Positions 50,664 through 59,725 of a DNA stretch of 64,000 nucleotides are shown piece after piece (positions within the stretch are counted from its first letter, which is position 1; each line of letters starts with the position of its first letter). The translations under genes and the position numbers were made by a program. Source of the stretch: Anaerolinea sp. GTDB taxonomy: Bacteria > Chloroflexota > Dehalococcoidia > Tepidiformales > Tepidiformaceae. The stretch spans positions 1 to 64,000 of the forward strand of contig PNKC01000004.1 in NCBI GenBank assembly GCA_013822275.1, in the 5' to 3' direction. Below the pieces are notes generated by a model. The model was given only the letters and a program-made list of their open reading frames with translations. It ran no database searches and was not told where the DNA came from.

Positions 50664-51950
50664 CTACCGCAGCTTCGTTACCGGCCGCAGGAACAGCATC
50701 GCGGCGACGCCGATGACCATCGCAATGATGGCGCTCACTACAACGGTCGTCTGCGGCCCGAAGGCGCTCGCCATGAGGCCGGCCTGGGCGTATCCGACCG
50801 GCGTGGAGGCCGTGAACGCGAGGCTGTACATGCTCATCACCCTGCCCATCATCGCCCGCTCCGTATTCTCCTGGAGCAGCGCCATCGCGAAGTTTATGAA
50901 GATCGCGGGGCCAAGCACGCCTGAAACGAACAGCATGATCATGTTCACCGGCAGGCTGCTGCTCAGCCCGTACAGCATCATGAAGAACCCGCCGAAGAGC
51001 ACCGAGGAACAGAGCAGCAGCCCTCGCCGCCGCAGCCGGATCACCGTCATCAGCATCGATCCGAAGACGATCCCCGCGCCAAAGCAGCCCCAGAGGATGC
51101 CAACGAACTTGTCGCTCTCCTTGAGCACATCCTCCACGAAGATCACGACGGTCACGCTGAAGGGGCCCATCAGGAACACGCCGGGGACGGTCCCCAGCGC
51201 CAATACACCGGTCAACTGTGGTGAGCGGCGGACGTACCGCAGTCCTTCCACCAGGTCCGCGCGGACGTTGCGCCCGGTGGGCACGGGCGCATCGGTCGCG
51301 ATGCGCGAGAAGAGGAAGGCCGCCGCCGCGAGCATCACCACCTCCGCCCCGAAGGCGAACGTCAGCCCCGGGCCATCCGCGAGGAAGCCCCCCAGGGTCG
51401 GGCCCCCGAACTGGAGCGTGGCCATGAACGCCATCGTCCCCAGGATGACGCCGTTTTGGAGCTGCGCCGGCTTCAGGATCTGCGGCATCATGCTGGCGCG
51501 CGCCGGGTTCGTGAACGCCCCCGCCCCACCAACGATCGCCGCGAGGAAGAAGACGGGCCAGATGCAGCCGGCATCCATGCCCGCCAACGCCACGTACGCC
51601 AGCGAGACGGCCGCCGCCACGCTGTAGGTGCGGACAAGAATCCGCCGCCGCTCCACCCGGTCCGCGACCACACCACCGAAGAGCGCCAGCGCCGCGCCCG
51701 GCAGCGTCTGGCAGATGAGCGCCGCCGCGATGGCAATGGGCCGGGCGTCGTCCGGTACCCGGTCGCGGATAAAGAGCGGGACCGTGACTGCCTGGATGCC
51801 CACGCCGGTGCCCGCCACCACGGATGCCGCCCACCAGTTGCGATAGCCTGCAGTGGCGAAGGGATTGCGCGTTTCAATGGTCCCGTCAACGGTCTCGCTG
51901 TGGCTCGGCGCGCCGGTGAGAGGCTCGGCCGGGAGTACCTGTTCTGTCAT
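50664..51950 (-). CDS. MFS transporter (EntS-like MFS_3)
   Basis: Integral membrane protein of 428 residues with about 12 predicted helices and a 30-residue hydrophilic N-terminus. NPFATAGYRNWWAASVVAGT, PGAALALFGGVVADRVERRR (motif A) and NPARASMMPQILKPAQLQNG are characteristic of the EntS/MFS_3 exporter group. Substrate unknown; siderophore or drug efflux is typical of the group. The ATG is fixed by TAGACT six bases upstream. The FAD oxidase follows after 53 bases. Confidence 0.88.
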   Translation of the reverse strand: MTEQVLPAEPLTGAPSHSETVDGTIETRNPFATAGYRNWWAASVVAGTGVGIQAVTVPLFIRDRVPDDARPIAIAAALICQTLPGAALALFGGVVADRVERRRILVRTYSVAAAVSLAYVALAGMDAGCIWPVFFLAAIVGGAGAFTNPARASMMPQILKPAQLQNGVILGTMAFMATLQFGGPTLGGFLADGPGLTFAFGAEVVMLAAAAFLFSRIATDAPVPTGRNVRADLVEGLRYVRRSPQLTGVLALGTVPGVFLMGPFSVTVVIFVEDVLKESDKFVGILWGCFGAGIVFGSMLMTVIRLRRRGLLLCSSVLFGGFFMMLYGLSSSLPVNMIMLFVSGVLGPAIFINFAMALLQENTERAMMGRVMSMYSLAFTASTPVGYAQAGLMASAFGPQTTVVVSAIIAMVIGVAAMLFLRPVTKLR

Positions 51951-51962
51951 TGAGCGAGTCTA
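51951..51962 (-). promoter_or_regulatory. Leaderless-type -10 element of the MFS gene
   Basis: Minus strand TAGACT (51962-51957), CGCTCA, ATG 51950. Confidence 0.6.
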
Positions 51963-52106
51963 CACAGCGGCCCGGTCCGTTGCATGCAGCAACTGCGCGA
52001 TCACCACAACCATCAGCCCCGCGCACATGCGGCCGCCTCCTACTCGTCACAACCTTCGCGCAACTTCGAGCCTTCGCGGCTTCGTGTCCCCAGCCCAAAA
52101 CGCGCC

Positions 52107-52352
52107 CTATCGCGCCCCGAACGCCTCGAAGGTCAGAATCGTGAACGTGTCCCGGATATGCGGGATCGAGTGGATCTGCCGTTCGATCAGGCGGCCGAGC
52201 CCGTCAACGTCCTCAATGTACAGCTTGACCAGCAGGTCGTACTGGCCCGTGATGCTGTACGCCTCCGAGAAGCTCTCCACCTCCGCGATCCGGTTGGCCA
52301 CTTCCGTGCCGTGGCCCGGATCCGTCTTCACCATCACGAATACTGCCCGCAT
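52107..52352 (-). CDS. Stand-alone Lrp/AsnC ligand-binding (RAM) domain protein
   Basis: Protein of 81 residues that is only the AsnC_trans_reg domain: RAVFVMVKTDPGHGTEVANR, then VESFSEAYSITGQYDLLVKL and HIRDTFTILTFEAF. There is no helix-turn-helix. Such SraA-like proteins form octamers that bind amino acids or modulate full-length Lrp regulators. The ATG is fixed by TAGACT six bases upstream. The 154-bp gap to the MFS gene contains a CTTCG-rich repeat. Confidence 0.87.
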   Translation of the reverse strand: MRAVFVMVKTDPGHGTEVANRIAEVESFSEAYSITGQYDLLVKLYIEDVDGLGRLIERQIHSIPHIRDTFTILTFEAFGAR

Positions 52353-52364
52353 GAGCGAAGTCTA
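52353..52364 (-). promoter_or_regulatory. Leaderless-type -10 element of the AsnC-domain gene
   Basis: Minus strand TAGACT (52364-52359), TCGCTC, ATG 52352. The -10 hexamer is identical to that of the MFS gene. Confidence 0.6.
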
Positions 52365-52536
52365 ACGCAGGGCCCGCCCTATGGTGTACGCAGCCCCGGA
52401 GTTGCTAGGATGAAGGGACAACCCGCCTGGCCCTGGAGGACTCCGGTGATGTGATAGGTCCCCAGCCCTGGGTCCTCGCCCGCCCGCCCGCAACCTGGTT
52501 GGGCGGCGCCGTTCACACCAGCAAGGAGTCGTCACC

Positions 52537-52653
52537 GTGGCCAAACAGCCAAAGCCCAAGCCCGGCCAGCCGGTCAAGCCAGGCCTTGGGGGCCCCAAGT
52601 CCGTCACCCCGCGCGTTGGCGGCAAGCCAGAACACATCCGCGTCAAGAAGTAA
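52537..52653 (+). CDS. Small Lys/Pro/Gly-rich basic protein, 38 residues
   Basis: GTG 52537 follows AAGGAG with 8-base spacing and encodes a 38-residue protein starting VAKQPKPKPGQPVKPGLGGP and ending KPEHIRVKK, stop 52651-52653. It is very basic, with no hydrophobic segment and no recognised family. A possible -10 (TAGGAT near 52407) gives a leader of about 120 nt containing an inverted repeat (CGCCC..GGGCG, about 52482-52507). Candidate roles include nucleic-acid binding; none is supported directly. Confidence 0.55.
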   Translation: MAKQPKPKPGQPVKPGLGGPKSVTPRVGGKPEHIRVKK

Positions 52654-52665
52654 CGGGCCGGCGGC

Positions 52666-53700
52666 TCACCCCGCGGCCAGCACCTGCGCCCGTGGGGCGT
52701 GGACGAAGATCCGCGTCCCCTCGGGAGGCAGTTCCTCGTTCGCCTCCAGGCGGAAGCGCAGTTCGCCGGCAGCCGTCTCCATCCCGACGTACACGTCGTT
52801 CCCCTGGAACATCCGGCTTCGCAGCACGCCGGTGGCGACACCGAGGCCCGCCTGTTTCGCCAACGTCGCCTGTTCATCGCGGATCAACAACTGCACGGGG
52901 CCCGGTTCCGCCGGCGCGGTTTGCCAGTCCCCGCAAGCCGTCTCCACAAGGCCGTCGCTTCGCCTCTCTCCGGGGACGATGTTCTCCATCCCCAGGAACC
53001 GCGCGACGAACTCAGTTTGCGGTTCGTTATGGACTTCCCGCGGGGTGCCCATCCGGACGATTCTGCCCGCGCGCATCACCGCCATCACCGTGCTCATCGC
53101 GAACGCTTCGAACTGGTCGTGCGTGACATAAAGCGCGGGGACGCGAAGCTGCTCCAGGATAGTCTTCAATTCAACCAGCAAACGCTCTCGCAGGGCGCGG
53201 TCCAGCGAACCGAGCGGCTCGTCGAGCATCAACAACCGTGGTTCCGGCGCCAGCGCCCGCGCCAGGGCAACCCGCTGGCGTTCGCCCCCGGAGAGCTTCT
53301 CGATGGTCCGCTTGCCGAACTCCATCAGCCCGGTCATCGTGAGCAGCTCCGCCACGCGCTCGCGATGCGCGCCCCGGGGGAAGCGCGAATGGCGCAACCC
53401 GAAGGCAATGTTCTGTTCGACTGTCAGGTGCGGGAAGAGCGCGAACTCCTGGAACATCATCCCGAAGTTGCGGCGATGCGGCGGGACTGCGGCCAGGTCG
53501 TCCCCGTCGAAGAGGATGCGCCCGCACTCCGGCCGCTCGAGCCCGGCTATCAGGCGCAGCAGTGTCGTCTTCCCGCAGCCGCTCGGCCCGACCACTGCCA
53601 GCGTTTCGCCGGGCCGCACGCGCAGGGAGACGGAATCCACGATCAGGCGCCCCGCGGCTGCGAAGGACACGCCTTCAAGCTCGAGGCCTTCATCCCCCAT
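52666..53700 (-). CDS. thiQ: Thiamine ABC transporter ATPase
   Basis: ABC ATPase of 344 residues: Walker A GPSGCGKTT, Q-loop FGMMFQEFALFPHLTV, signature LSGGERQRVALARAL, Walker B LLMLDEPLGSLD and switch His in YVTHDQFEA. A C-terminal TOBE-like domain (about 265-344) is present, as in iron/sulfate-type importers. ATG overlaps the permease stop as ATGA. Assignment to thiamine comes from the TPP riboswitch leading the operon and the ThiB-like binding protein. Confidence 0.85.
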   Translation of the reverse strand: MGDEGLELEGVSFAAAGRLIVDSVSLRVRPGETLAVVGPSGCGKTTLLRLIAGLERPECGRILFDGDDLAAVPPHRRNFGMMFQEFALFPHLTVEQNIAFGLRHSRFPRGAHRERVAELLTMTGLMEFGKRTIEKLSGGERQRVALARALAPEPRLLMLDEPLGSLDRALRERLLVELKTILEQLRVPALYVTHDQFEAFAMSTVMAVMRAGRIVRMGTPREVHNEPQTEFVARFLGMENIVPGERRSDGLVETACGDWQTAPAEPGPVQLLIRDEQATLAKQAGLGVATGVLRSRMFQGNDVYVGMETAAGELRFRLEANEELPPEGTRIFVHAPRAQVLAAG

Positions 53701-55406
53701 CAAAACGTCCCCAGCCCGCGGATCCGCATCCGATCGATCACGAGGAATCCGGCGGCCGTAACGCTCATCAGGATCGTGCTCATCGCCAGCGCCTGTCCGT
53801 AGTTCAATGCGCCGGGCTGGCCCAGGTAGCGGAAGATCGCCAGCGGCAGGGTCGGCCACTCCGGCCGGGCAATCAGCAGCGTCGCGCCGAATTCGCCCAT
53901 CGAAATGGCAAACGCAAACACCGCCCCGACCACGATCGCCCTCCACAGGAGTGGGAGATCCACCCGGAAGAACACCCCCACGGAACTCTCTCCCATCGTC
54001 CGGGCGGCTTCGCGCAGCCGCGGGTCAATCGCGCGCAACTGGCCGCTGATTGCCCGCGCAACGAAAGGATAGGCCACGAGCGTGTGCGCGATCACGATCA
54101 GCCAGCGGCTTGCCCGCAATTCAAGGGGTGGCTCGTCCAGTGTCACGAGGAATCCGAGCCCAAGTGTTATCGCCGAAACCCCGAGCGGCATCAGCAAAAG
54201 CGCTTCCACCAGCGCCGCGCCGCGTTTCACGCGCTGGATGCCGTACGCCGTCAGCATCCCCAGGGGCACCGCGAGCGCCGTCGCGCTGGCCGCGAACATC
54301 ACGGAGTTTCGCGCCGCCTGGAACGGCGTCACGAACAACGCCTGGTTGCGCGTGTTTTCGCCCAGCGACCGGTAGAACTCAAGCGTGTAGCCCGCCGCGC
54401 CGTGGAGGGACCGTTCCACCAACGCGAGCAGTGGTGCAACCGTGAAGAGCACGAGGGCGACGACGATACTCGCGGCCACCAGGCGGCCGGCTCGTCCTGG
54501 TCGCGCCGGACTTGCCGCCACGCCGGCAGCCACTCCCCGCCCCTTCGAAAGCCGCGCATAGAACGCAAGGAACGCGAACGTCACACCCATCTGGATCAAC
54601 GCCAGGGCGGCCGCGAGCGAGGGCCGGAAGATGAAGACCATCTCGCGGTAGATCTCCGTCTCGATTGTCGCGTAGCGCGGCCCGCCGAGGATGAGGATGA
54701 CTCCGAAGCTCGTGAAGGAGAACAGGAATACGAGCGACCCGGCCGCCAGGATCGGTGCTTTCAGAAGGGGCGCAGTCACTCGTGCAAACCGTTCCAGCCG
54801 GCCGTACCCCAACACTGCCGCAACTTCGCCGAGCCGCGGGTCCAGGTTCGCCCACGCCGCCGCGATGATCCGGGCTGCCAGCGCGAGGTTATAGAAGACG
54901 TGCGCCAGGAGGATGATCCAGATCGTGTTAAACAGCCGGATTGGCGGCTCGTCCACGCCTGGCAGTTCCATGAGGACCGCGTTCGCCAGCCCTCGTGGTC
55001 CCACCAGCGCTGAAAAGGCCACCGCCACCACAACTGTCGGCAGCACAAAGGGGATAGTCACAACCGCCAGCACCAGCGCCTTGCCGGGGAATTCGTGGTG
55101 CGCCAGGACCCAGGCGCAAGGCAGCGCCAGGCCCACCGTCAGGAGAGTCGAAAGCGCCGCCTGCCACGTCGTGAACCAGAGCCGCTCGAGGTAGTAGCTG
55201 TCTTCCCAGAGCGGGCGCAGGTCATCCAACGAGGCCGTTTCTCCCAGCAACGACTCCCGGATGATCCCCTGCAACGGGTACAGGAGGAAGGCCCCCAGGA
55301 ACGCCAGCGGCAGGGCGAGCAGCAACCAGGCCCCGGCGCGAGCCGTCCACGGTGGGCCCGCCGGGTTCGGCCGGGCGACCACTAGCGAAGGACCGCCTTC
55401 GTCCAA
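53700..55406 (-). CDS. thiP: Thiamine ABC transporter permease, two fused permease domains
   Basis: Protein of 568 residues with about 12 transmembrane helices and two BPD_transp_1 domains. EAA-type loops are seen at AAAWANLDPRLGEVAAVLGY (first half) and AISGQLRAIDPRLREAARTM (second half). This two-domain form is typical of ThiP and FbpB. The TTG start at 55406 lies inside the end of thiB (25-base overlap). It passes thiamine or TPP across the membrane with ThiB and ThiQ. Confidence 0.86.
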   Translation of the reverse strand: MDEGGPSLVVARPNPAGPPWTARAGAWLLLALPLAFLGAFLLYPLQGIIRESLLGETASLDDLRPLWEDSYYLERLWFTTWQAALSTLLTVGLALPCAWVLAHHEFPGKALVLAVVTIPFVLPTVVVAVAFSALVGPRGLANAVLMELPGVDEPPIRLFNTIWIILLAHVFYNLALAARIIAAAWANLDPRLGEVAAVLGYGRLERFARVTAPLLKAPILAAGSLVFLFSFTSFGVILILGGPRYATIETEIYREMVFIFRPSLAAALALIQMGVTFAFLAFYARLSKGRGVAAGVAASPARPGRAGRLVAASIVVALVLFTVAPLLALVERSLHGAAGYTLEFYRSLGENTRNQALFVTPFQAARNSVMFAASATALAVPLGMLTAYGIQRVKRGAALVEALLLMPLGVSAITLGLGFLVTLDEPPLELRASRWLIVIAHTLVAYPFVARAISGQLRAIDPRLREAARTMGESSVGVFFRVDLPLLWRAIVVGAVFAFAISMGEFGATLLIARPEWPTLPLAIFRYLGQPGALNYGQALAMSTILMSVTAAGFLVIDRMRIRGLGTF

Positions 55407-56440
55407 TCGGCGATCCAGGTGTCCCTGTTCTTGGCAATGTCGCTGGCCGAAACCGTCGCGGGCGGCACCGTCACCTTCGCGAACTTTTCGAAGGCCTCGG
55501 GCACCGCCGCCTCACTGTTCACAGGATAGACAGCCATCTGCCCGGGGATGTCCTCCTGCACCCGCTTGCTCAGGAGGAAGTCGATGAACTTCCTGGCCAG
55601 CGCCGGGTTCTTCGCACCCTTCAACACGCCCGCGTATTCCACCTGCCGGAAGGCGCCCTTGGGTGGCAGGATGTTCCCCGTCGGCGAGTCATCCCGCGCT
55701 GGCTTCGCGAACATCTGCTCGAAGGCAGGGCTCGTTGCGTAGCTCAGGACGATCGGCTGCTGCCCGCCGTGGAGTGTGAAATTCGTGTTGTAGGCGGTTT
55801 CCCAGCCGTCCACAACCACCAGTCCGTTCGCCCGCATCTTCCCCCACCACTCCAGGTACTTGTCCTTCCCGAAGTAGTCCACCGTCGCGATCAGGAACGC
55901 CAGCCCCGGAGACGATGACGCCGGGTTTTCGACAACCACGAGCCCTTTGTACTTCGCGTCCGTGAGGTCTTCCAGCTTCTGGGGGACCGGCAGATTCGAT
56001 TTCTTCAGCGCGGCGATGTCGTAGTTCAGGTTCACGTAGCCGTAGTCTATCGGCGTCACGTTGTTGGCCCCGTCCGCCTGGAGGTCCTTCGGCACCTTCG
56101 CCAGCAGAGGTGACGAGTACGGCTGGAAGACTGCAGCATCCAGCGCACGCGACAGGAACGTATTGTCCACGCCAAAGGAAACGTCGCCTTCCGGGTTCTT
56201 CTTCGTGAAGACAAGGCTCGTGACCAGCGCGCCCGCGTCGCCCTTCTTCAGGACCTTTACGGTCGCGTTGTTCTGCGTTTCGAACTCCTTCAGGACGTCT
56301 TCTGACAGGTTGAACGAATCGTGCGTGACGAGGGTGAGGGTCGCCTCGCCGTCATCGTCTCCGCCACAGCCAGGCAGGACGAAGAGCGCGAGCGACAGAG
56401 CGAGGACGAGGGCCATTGCGGCAGCCATGCGATTTCGCAT
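55382..56440 (-). CDS. thiB: Thiamine ABC transporter substrate-binding lipoprotein
   Basis: Protein of 352 residues. Signal peptide with lipobox LPGC (Cys about residue 26) and a short acidic GGDDDGEA linker, then TLVTHDSFNLSEDVLKEFET, DVSFGVDNTFLSRAL and FQPYSSPLL, all matching ThiB. WWGKMRANGLVVVDGWETAY and GGQQPIVLSYATSPAFEQMF line the ligand cleft in the family. Expression is predicted to be shut off by TPP through the riboswitch and attenuator upstream. Confidence 0.9.
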   Translation of the reverse strand: MRNRMAAAMALVLALSLALFVLPGCGGDDDGEATLTLVTHDSFNLSEDVLKEFETQNNATVKVLKKGDAGALVTSLVFTKKNPEGDVSFGVDNTFLSRALDAAVFQPYSSPLLAKVPKDLQADGANNVTPIDYGYVNLNYDIAALKKSNLPVPQKLEDLTDAKYKGLVVVENPASSSPGLAFLIATVDYFGKDKYLEWWGKMRANGLVVVDGWETAYNTNFTLHGGQQPIVLSYATSPAFEQMFAKPARDDSPTGNILPPKGAFRQVEYAGVLKGAKNPALARKFIDFLLSKRVQEDIPGQMAVYPVNSEAAVPEAFEKFAKVTVPPATVSASDIAKNRDTWIADWTKAVLR

Positions 56441-56491
56441 TCGAGTGCTTTCCGCCGCCCGGGGCGCCGGGGAGTGGCTTCGGGCTCAACG

Positions 56492-56518
56492 AAAAGGAGC
56501 CCGGAAAAGCCGGACTCC
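56492..56518 (-). terminator. Intrinsic terminator (riboswitch-controlled attenuator)
   Basis: Minus strand GGAGTCCGG, loop CTTTT, CCGGGCTCC (one G-U pair), followed by TTTT at 56495-56492. It lies 22 bases past the riboswitch and about 50 bases before thiB. This is the expected off-state expression platform. Confidence 0.8.
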
Positions 56519-56540
56519 TCGCGTAACGCTACAGGGTTCC

Positions 56541-56617
56541 GACCGCTTTCCTACGCACGTATAAACGTGGTCAGGTTCAAGGGGTTTACTCTCAGCCCGA
56601 AGGCACCCCCAGCGATC
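56541..56617 (-). ncRNA. TPP riboswitch (THI element)
   Basis: Minus strand order of the conserved pieces: P1 strand GATCGCT (56617-56611), GGGGTGCC, GGCTGAGA, CCCTTGAACCTGA, GCGTAGGAA, and the closing P1 strand AGCGGTC (56547-56541), which pairs with the first over 7 bp with one G-U. These are the pyrimidine- and pyrophosphate-sensor cores of TPP aptamers. It controls thiBPQ. Confidence 0.93.
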
Positions 56618-56707
56618 CCGAACAGCTATTGAATTGTCTCCGCCAACCTACACCCTCATTCCATGCCCGGCAACTACACCGGGTTCCAATGCTCCGCCCT
56701 TTCGCCT

Positions 56708-58420
56708 TCACGCGCCGTGCCCCATCTCCAGCCCCCGACGCTCCGCGGAGGGGGCGAAATCGAGGACCTCCAGTTCCACCGTCTCGCCGCGCCAATCGCG
56801 CTGGAGCGAGTAAACGATGTCCAGCTCCGGCGCCAGCTCCGATTCCGCCTGGCGGAAGGCAATCCCGCTCCATGTCCCCAGCCCGTCGCGCAACGTCAAC
56901 TTCAGGTGCGACTTGTCCGACCCAACCGGCCGCGAGTTCAGCAGCTTGACCCCGCGGCTGAGGAGCACCGGCTTGCGGTTGCCGTGCCCGCAAGGCTCGA
57001 ACCGCATGAGTCCCTTGATCTCCAGCCCGGTGAGGTCGCCAAGCGCGGCTTCGGCATCGATGTCGATGACCCGGCGCAGCGTTTCTCCCTGCAGCAGTTC
57101 CGCTGCCGCGTTCACCAGCCGTTCGCGCAGGAGGTCGAGGTTCTCGTTCTTCACGGTGAATCCCGCCGCCGCGCGGTGGCCTCCGTGGCGCACGAGCAGC
57201 CCTTTCTCCTTCCGGATCGCTGCCACAATGTCGAACACCGGGATGCTCCGCGCGCTCGCCCTGCTCTCTTCTGGGCCCCGCGAAAGCACGATGGAAGGCC
57301 GGTGCCGCCTGTCCGCCAGTCTGGATGCCACCAGGCCGACGATCCCGGCGTGGACCTTGTCGGTGGCGACCATGATCAGCGGGTCATCGGCGGCGCCGAG
57401 GAGCTCTTCGGCGATCACGTACGCGTCCTCCGTCTGCTGCTGGCGTTGGCGATTCAGCAGGTCGAGTTCAGCCGCCAGCCGCTTCGCGCTGTGCATGTCC
57501 TCAACCAGCATCAGCTCGAGGGCGATGTTCGCGTGCGCCATCCTGCCGGCGGCGTTCATCCGCGGCCCGATCGCGAAGCCAAGCGTTTCCGCCGTGAACC
57601 GCTCCGGCGGCGTCCCCGCCACGTTGGCCAGCGCTTCCAGGCCCGGCCGCAGCCCGCGCTGCATCCGCGCGATCCCGTCTGTCACGATCTTCCGGTTCTC
57701 ATCGTTCAGCGGCGCGACATCGACCACGGTCCCCAGCGCGACAAGGTCGATGAATGCGGCTTCCTCCAGCTGGCGCCCGCATGCTTCGTAGAGCACCTGG
57801 AGGAACCGGTACGCCACGCCAACGGCCGCCAGTTCATCGAACGGATAGGGCGAATCGGGGCGTTTCGGGTTGACCGCCGCCACGGCCGCCGGCAGCTCAT
57901 CCGGCACGGTGTGGTGGTCCAGGATGATGACGTCCAGCCCGAGCGTGTTCGCGAACGCCACCTCCGCCACGGAGCTGATGCCGCAGTCGGCTGTGATCAT
58001 CAGCGCGCATCCCGCCTCCCGCAGCGTCTTCACTGCGCCGATGTTGAGGCCATACCCCTCCGCGAACCGGTCCGGTATGTAGTTGTGCGTTTTCGCACCC
58101 AGCGCCCGCAGCCCAAGGTGCAACACCGCGACGGATGTCACCCCATCAACATCGAAGTCGCCGTAGAGGGCAATCAGTTCGTGTTCGGCGATGGCTTGCC
58201 GGACCCGCGCAATCGCCTCGCGCATCCCGGGGAGTTCGAGGGGGTCGTGGTCCGGCGCGAGGAACGGCTTGTAGAACAGGTCCGCCTGCGGCCGCTCCGT
58301 GATTCCCCGCGCCGCAAGCACGGTGGCGACGATCGGCGGGAACCGGGGGATGCCTTTTTGCCGTGCATAGGGGTCGCGAAGGCGCCAGCGCGTCTGCGGC
58401 AGGCCCAGCGTGATGCCCAT
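56708..58420 (-). CDS. recJ: Single-stranded-DNA exonuclease RecJ
   Basis: Protein of 570 residues of the DHH family: ALYGDFDVDGVTS (motif I), ITADCGISS, VIILDHHTVPDELP (DHH), AVGVAYRFLQ, and DHHA1 motif VRHGGHRAAAGFTV. It degrades 5'-ended single-stranded DNA in recombination and mismatch repair, complementing AddAB in this window. Its ATG is two bases beyond the fabF stop, so fabF-recJ are co-transcribed. Confidence 0.94.
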   Translation of the reverse strand: MGITLGLPQTRWRLRDPYARQKGIPRFPPIVATVLAARGITERPQADLFYKPFLAPDHDPLELPGMREAIARVRQAIAEHELIALYGDFDVDGVTSVAVLHLGLRALGAKTHNYIPDRFAEGYGLNIGAVKTLREAGCALMITADCGISSVAEVAFANTLGLDVIILDHHTVPDELPAAVAAVNPKRPDSPYPFDELAAVGVAYRFLQVLYEACGRQLEEAAFIDLVALGTVVDVAPLNDENRKIVTDGIARMQRGLRPGLEALANVAGTPPERFTAETLGFAIGPRMNAAGRMAHANIALELMLVEDMHSAKRLAAELDLLNRQRQQQTEDAYVIAEELLGAADDPLIMVATDKVHAGIVGLVASRLADRRHRPSIVLSRGPEESRASARSIPVFDIVAAIRKEKGLLVRHGGHRAAAGFTVKNENLDLLRERLVNAAAELLQGETLRRVIDIDAEAALGDLTGLEIKGLMRFEPCGHGNRKPVLLSRGVKLLNSRPVGSDKSHLKLTLRDGLGTWSGIAFRQAESELAPELDIVYSLQRDWRGETVELEVLDFAPSAERRGLEMGHGA

Positions 58421-58422
58421 GT

Positions 58423-59667
58423 CTAGGCCGGCCGGTAGCGGCGAAATATCAGGCTGGCGTTGTGGCCGCCAAACCCGAGCGAGTTCGACATTACGGCCTC
58501 AATGCTGGCAGAACGGGCCACGTTCGGCACGTAGTCCAGGTCGCAATCGGGGTCCGGGGTCGTGTAGTTCGTTGTCGGCGGGATCACCCCGTGCTGCATC
58601 GCCAGGATGGAGGCTGCGGCTTCAATGGCGCCTGCTGCCCCCAGCAGGTGCCCTGTCATGGACTTCGTGGAGCTGATCGGCAGGGAGTAGGCGTACTCCC
58701 CGAATACTCTCTTGATCGCCAGCGTCTCCAGCTTGTCGTTCATCGGCGTGGACGTGCCGTGGGCGTTCAGGTAGTCGATGTCGTCGGGGCGCAGGCCAGC
58801 CTGCTTGAGCGCTTTCTGCATCGCCCGCGTCGCGCCCTCGCCGTTCTCGTCGGGCTGTGTGATGTGAAAGGCGTCGCTCGTCGCCCCGTAGCCGGCCAGT
58901 TCCGCGAGGATGTCCGCCCCGCGCGCCAGTGCGTGTTCCTCGGACTCGATCACCAGCAGCCCGGCGCCCTCGCCCATGACGAAACCGTCCCGTTCGCGGT
59001 CGAACGGGCGCGACGCCCCGGCCGGGTCGTCGTTGCGGGTGGTCAGCGCTTTTGCGGCCGAGAAACCGGCCATGCAGATGGGCGTGATCGCTGCCTCGGT
59101 GCCGCCCGCCAACGCAATCTCGGCGTCGCCCCGGCGGATGATGTTCGCGGCCTCGCCAATGCTGTCCGCGCCGCTCGCGCAGGCGCTGATCAGCGCGTAG
59201 TTCACTGCTTTCGCCCCGAGCTTGATGCTCAATTGCCCGCTCGTCATGTCGCTGAGCATCATCGGCATCAGGAACGGGCTTACGCGGCCCGGCCCCTTCT
59301 CCCGCAACGTGTCGTACTCGGCCATAAGCGTCGCAATCCCGCCGATGGCGGTCCCTACAATTACCGCGAAGTCGTTGCCATTCGCTTTGTCCGGCACGAA
59401 ACCGCTCTGCTTGAGCGCCTCGTCCGCCGCCACGAAGGCAAACTGCGTGAGCCGGTCGGCCCGCCGCGCTTCCTTCCGGTCCATGTACTTTGCAGGGTCG
59501 AAGTCCTTGACCTCGCCCGCCACTCGCGACTCGTAGCCGGTGGCGTCGAAGAGGGTGATGGGCGCGATCCCGGGCTTGCCGGCGGTCATCGCTTCCCAGT
59601 TGTCGCACGCGTTGTGGCCAAGCGCGGTGATCATGCCGGTGCCGGTAACAACAATCCGCCGGTTCAT
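58423..59667 (-). CDS. fabF: Beta-ketoacyl-ACP synthase II
   Basis: Thiolase-fold condensing enzyme of 414 residues that elongates acyl-ACP with malonyl-ACP. The catalytic Cys163 is in ISACASGADSI, and the two active-site histidines are in NAHGTSTPMND and KSMTGHLLGAAG. Length and motifs match FabF rather than FabB/KasA variants. Upstream, TATGCT (minus strand, 12 bases before the ATG) is a possible -10 and lies next to a tandem 13-bp repeat. acpS, encoded two genes away, makes the holo-ACP it uses. Confidence 0.94.
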   Translation of the reverse strand: MNRRIVVTGTGMITALGHNACDNWEAMTAGKPGIAPITLFDATGYESRVAGEVKDFDPAKYMDRKEARRADRLTQFAFVAADEALKQSGFVPDKANGNDFAVIVGTAIGGIATLMAEYDTLREKGPGRVSPFLMPMMLSDMTSGQLSIKLGAKAVNYALISACASGADSIGEAANIIRRGDAEIALAGGTEAAITPICMAGFSAAKALTTRNDDPAGASRPFDRERDGFVMGEGAGLLVIESEEHALARGADILAELAGYGATSDAFHITQPDENGEGATRAMQKALKQAGLRPDDIDYLNAHGTSTPMNDKLETLAIKRVFGEYAYSLPISSTKSMTGHLLGAAGAIEAAASILAMQHGVIPPTTNYTTPDPDCDLDYVPNVARSASIEAVMSNSLGFGGHNASLIFRRYRPA

Positions 59668-59683
59668 TGGGGCTTCTCAAGCA

Positions 59684-59711
59684 TAGACACGACTGGCGTA
59701 GACACGGCTGG
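59684..59711 (-). repeat. Tandem 13-bp direct repeat in the fabF promoter region
   Basis: TAGACACGACTGG (59684-59696) and TAGACACGGCTGG (59699-59711) differ at one position and repeat with 15-bp period, immediately upstream of fabF. They could be a transcription-factor site or a local slippage duplication. Confidence 0.6.
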
Positions 59712-59725
59712 TTGCCGAGTGTATA

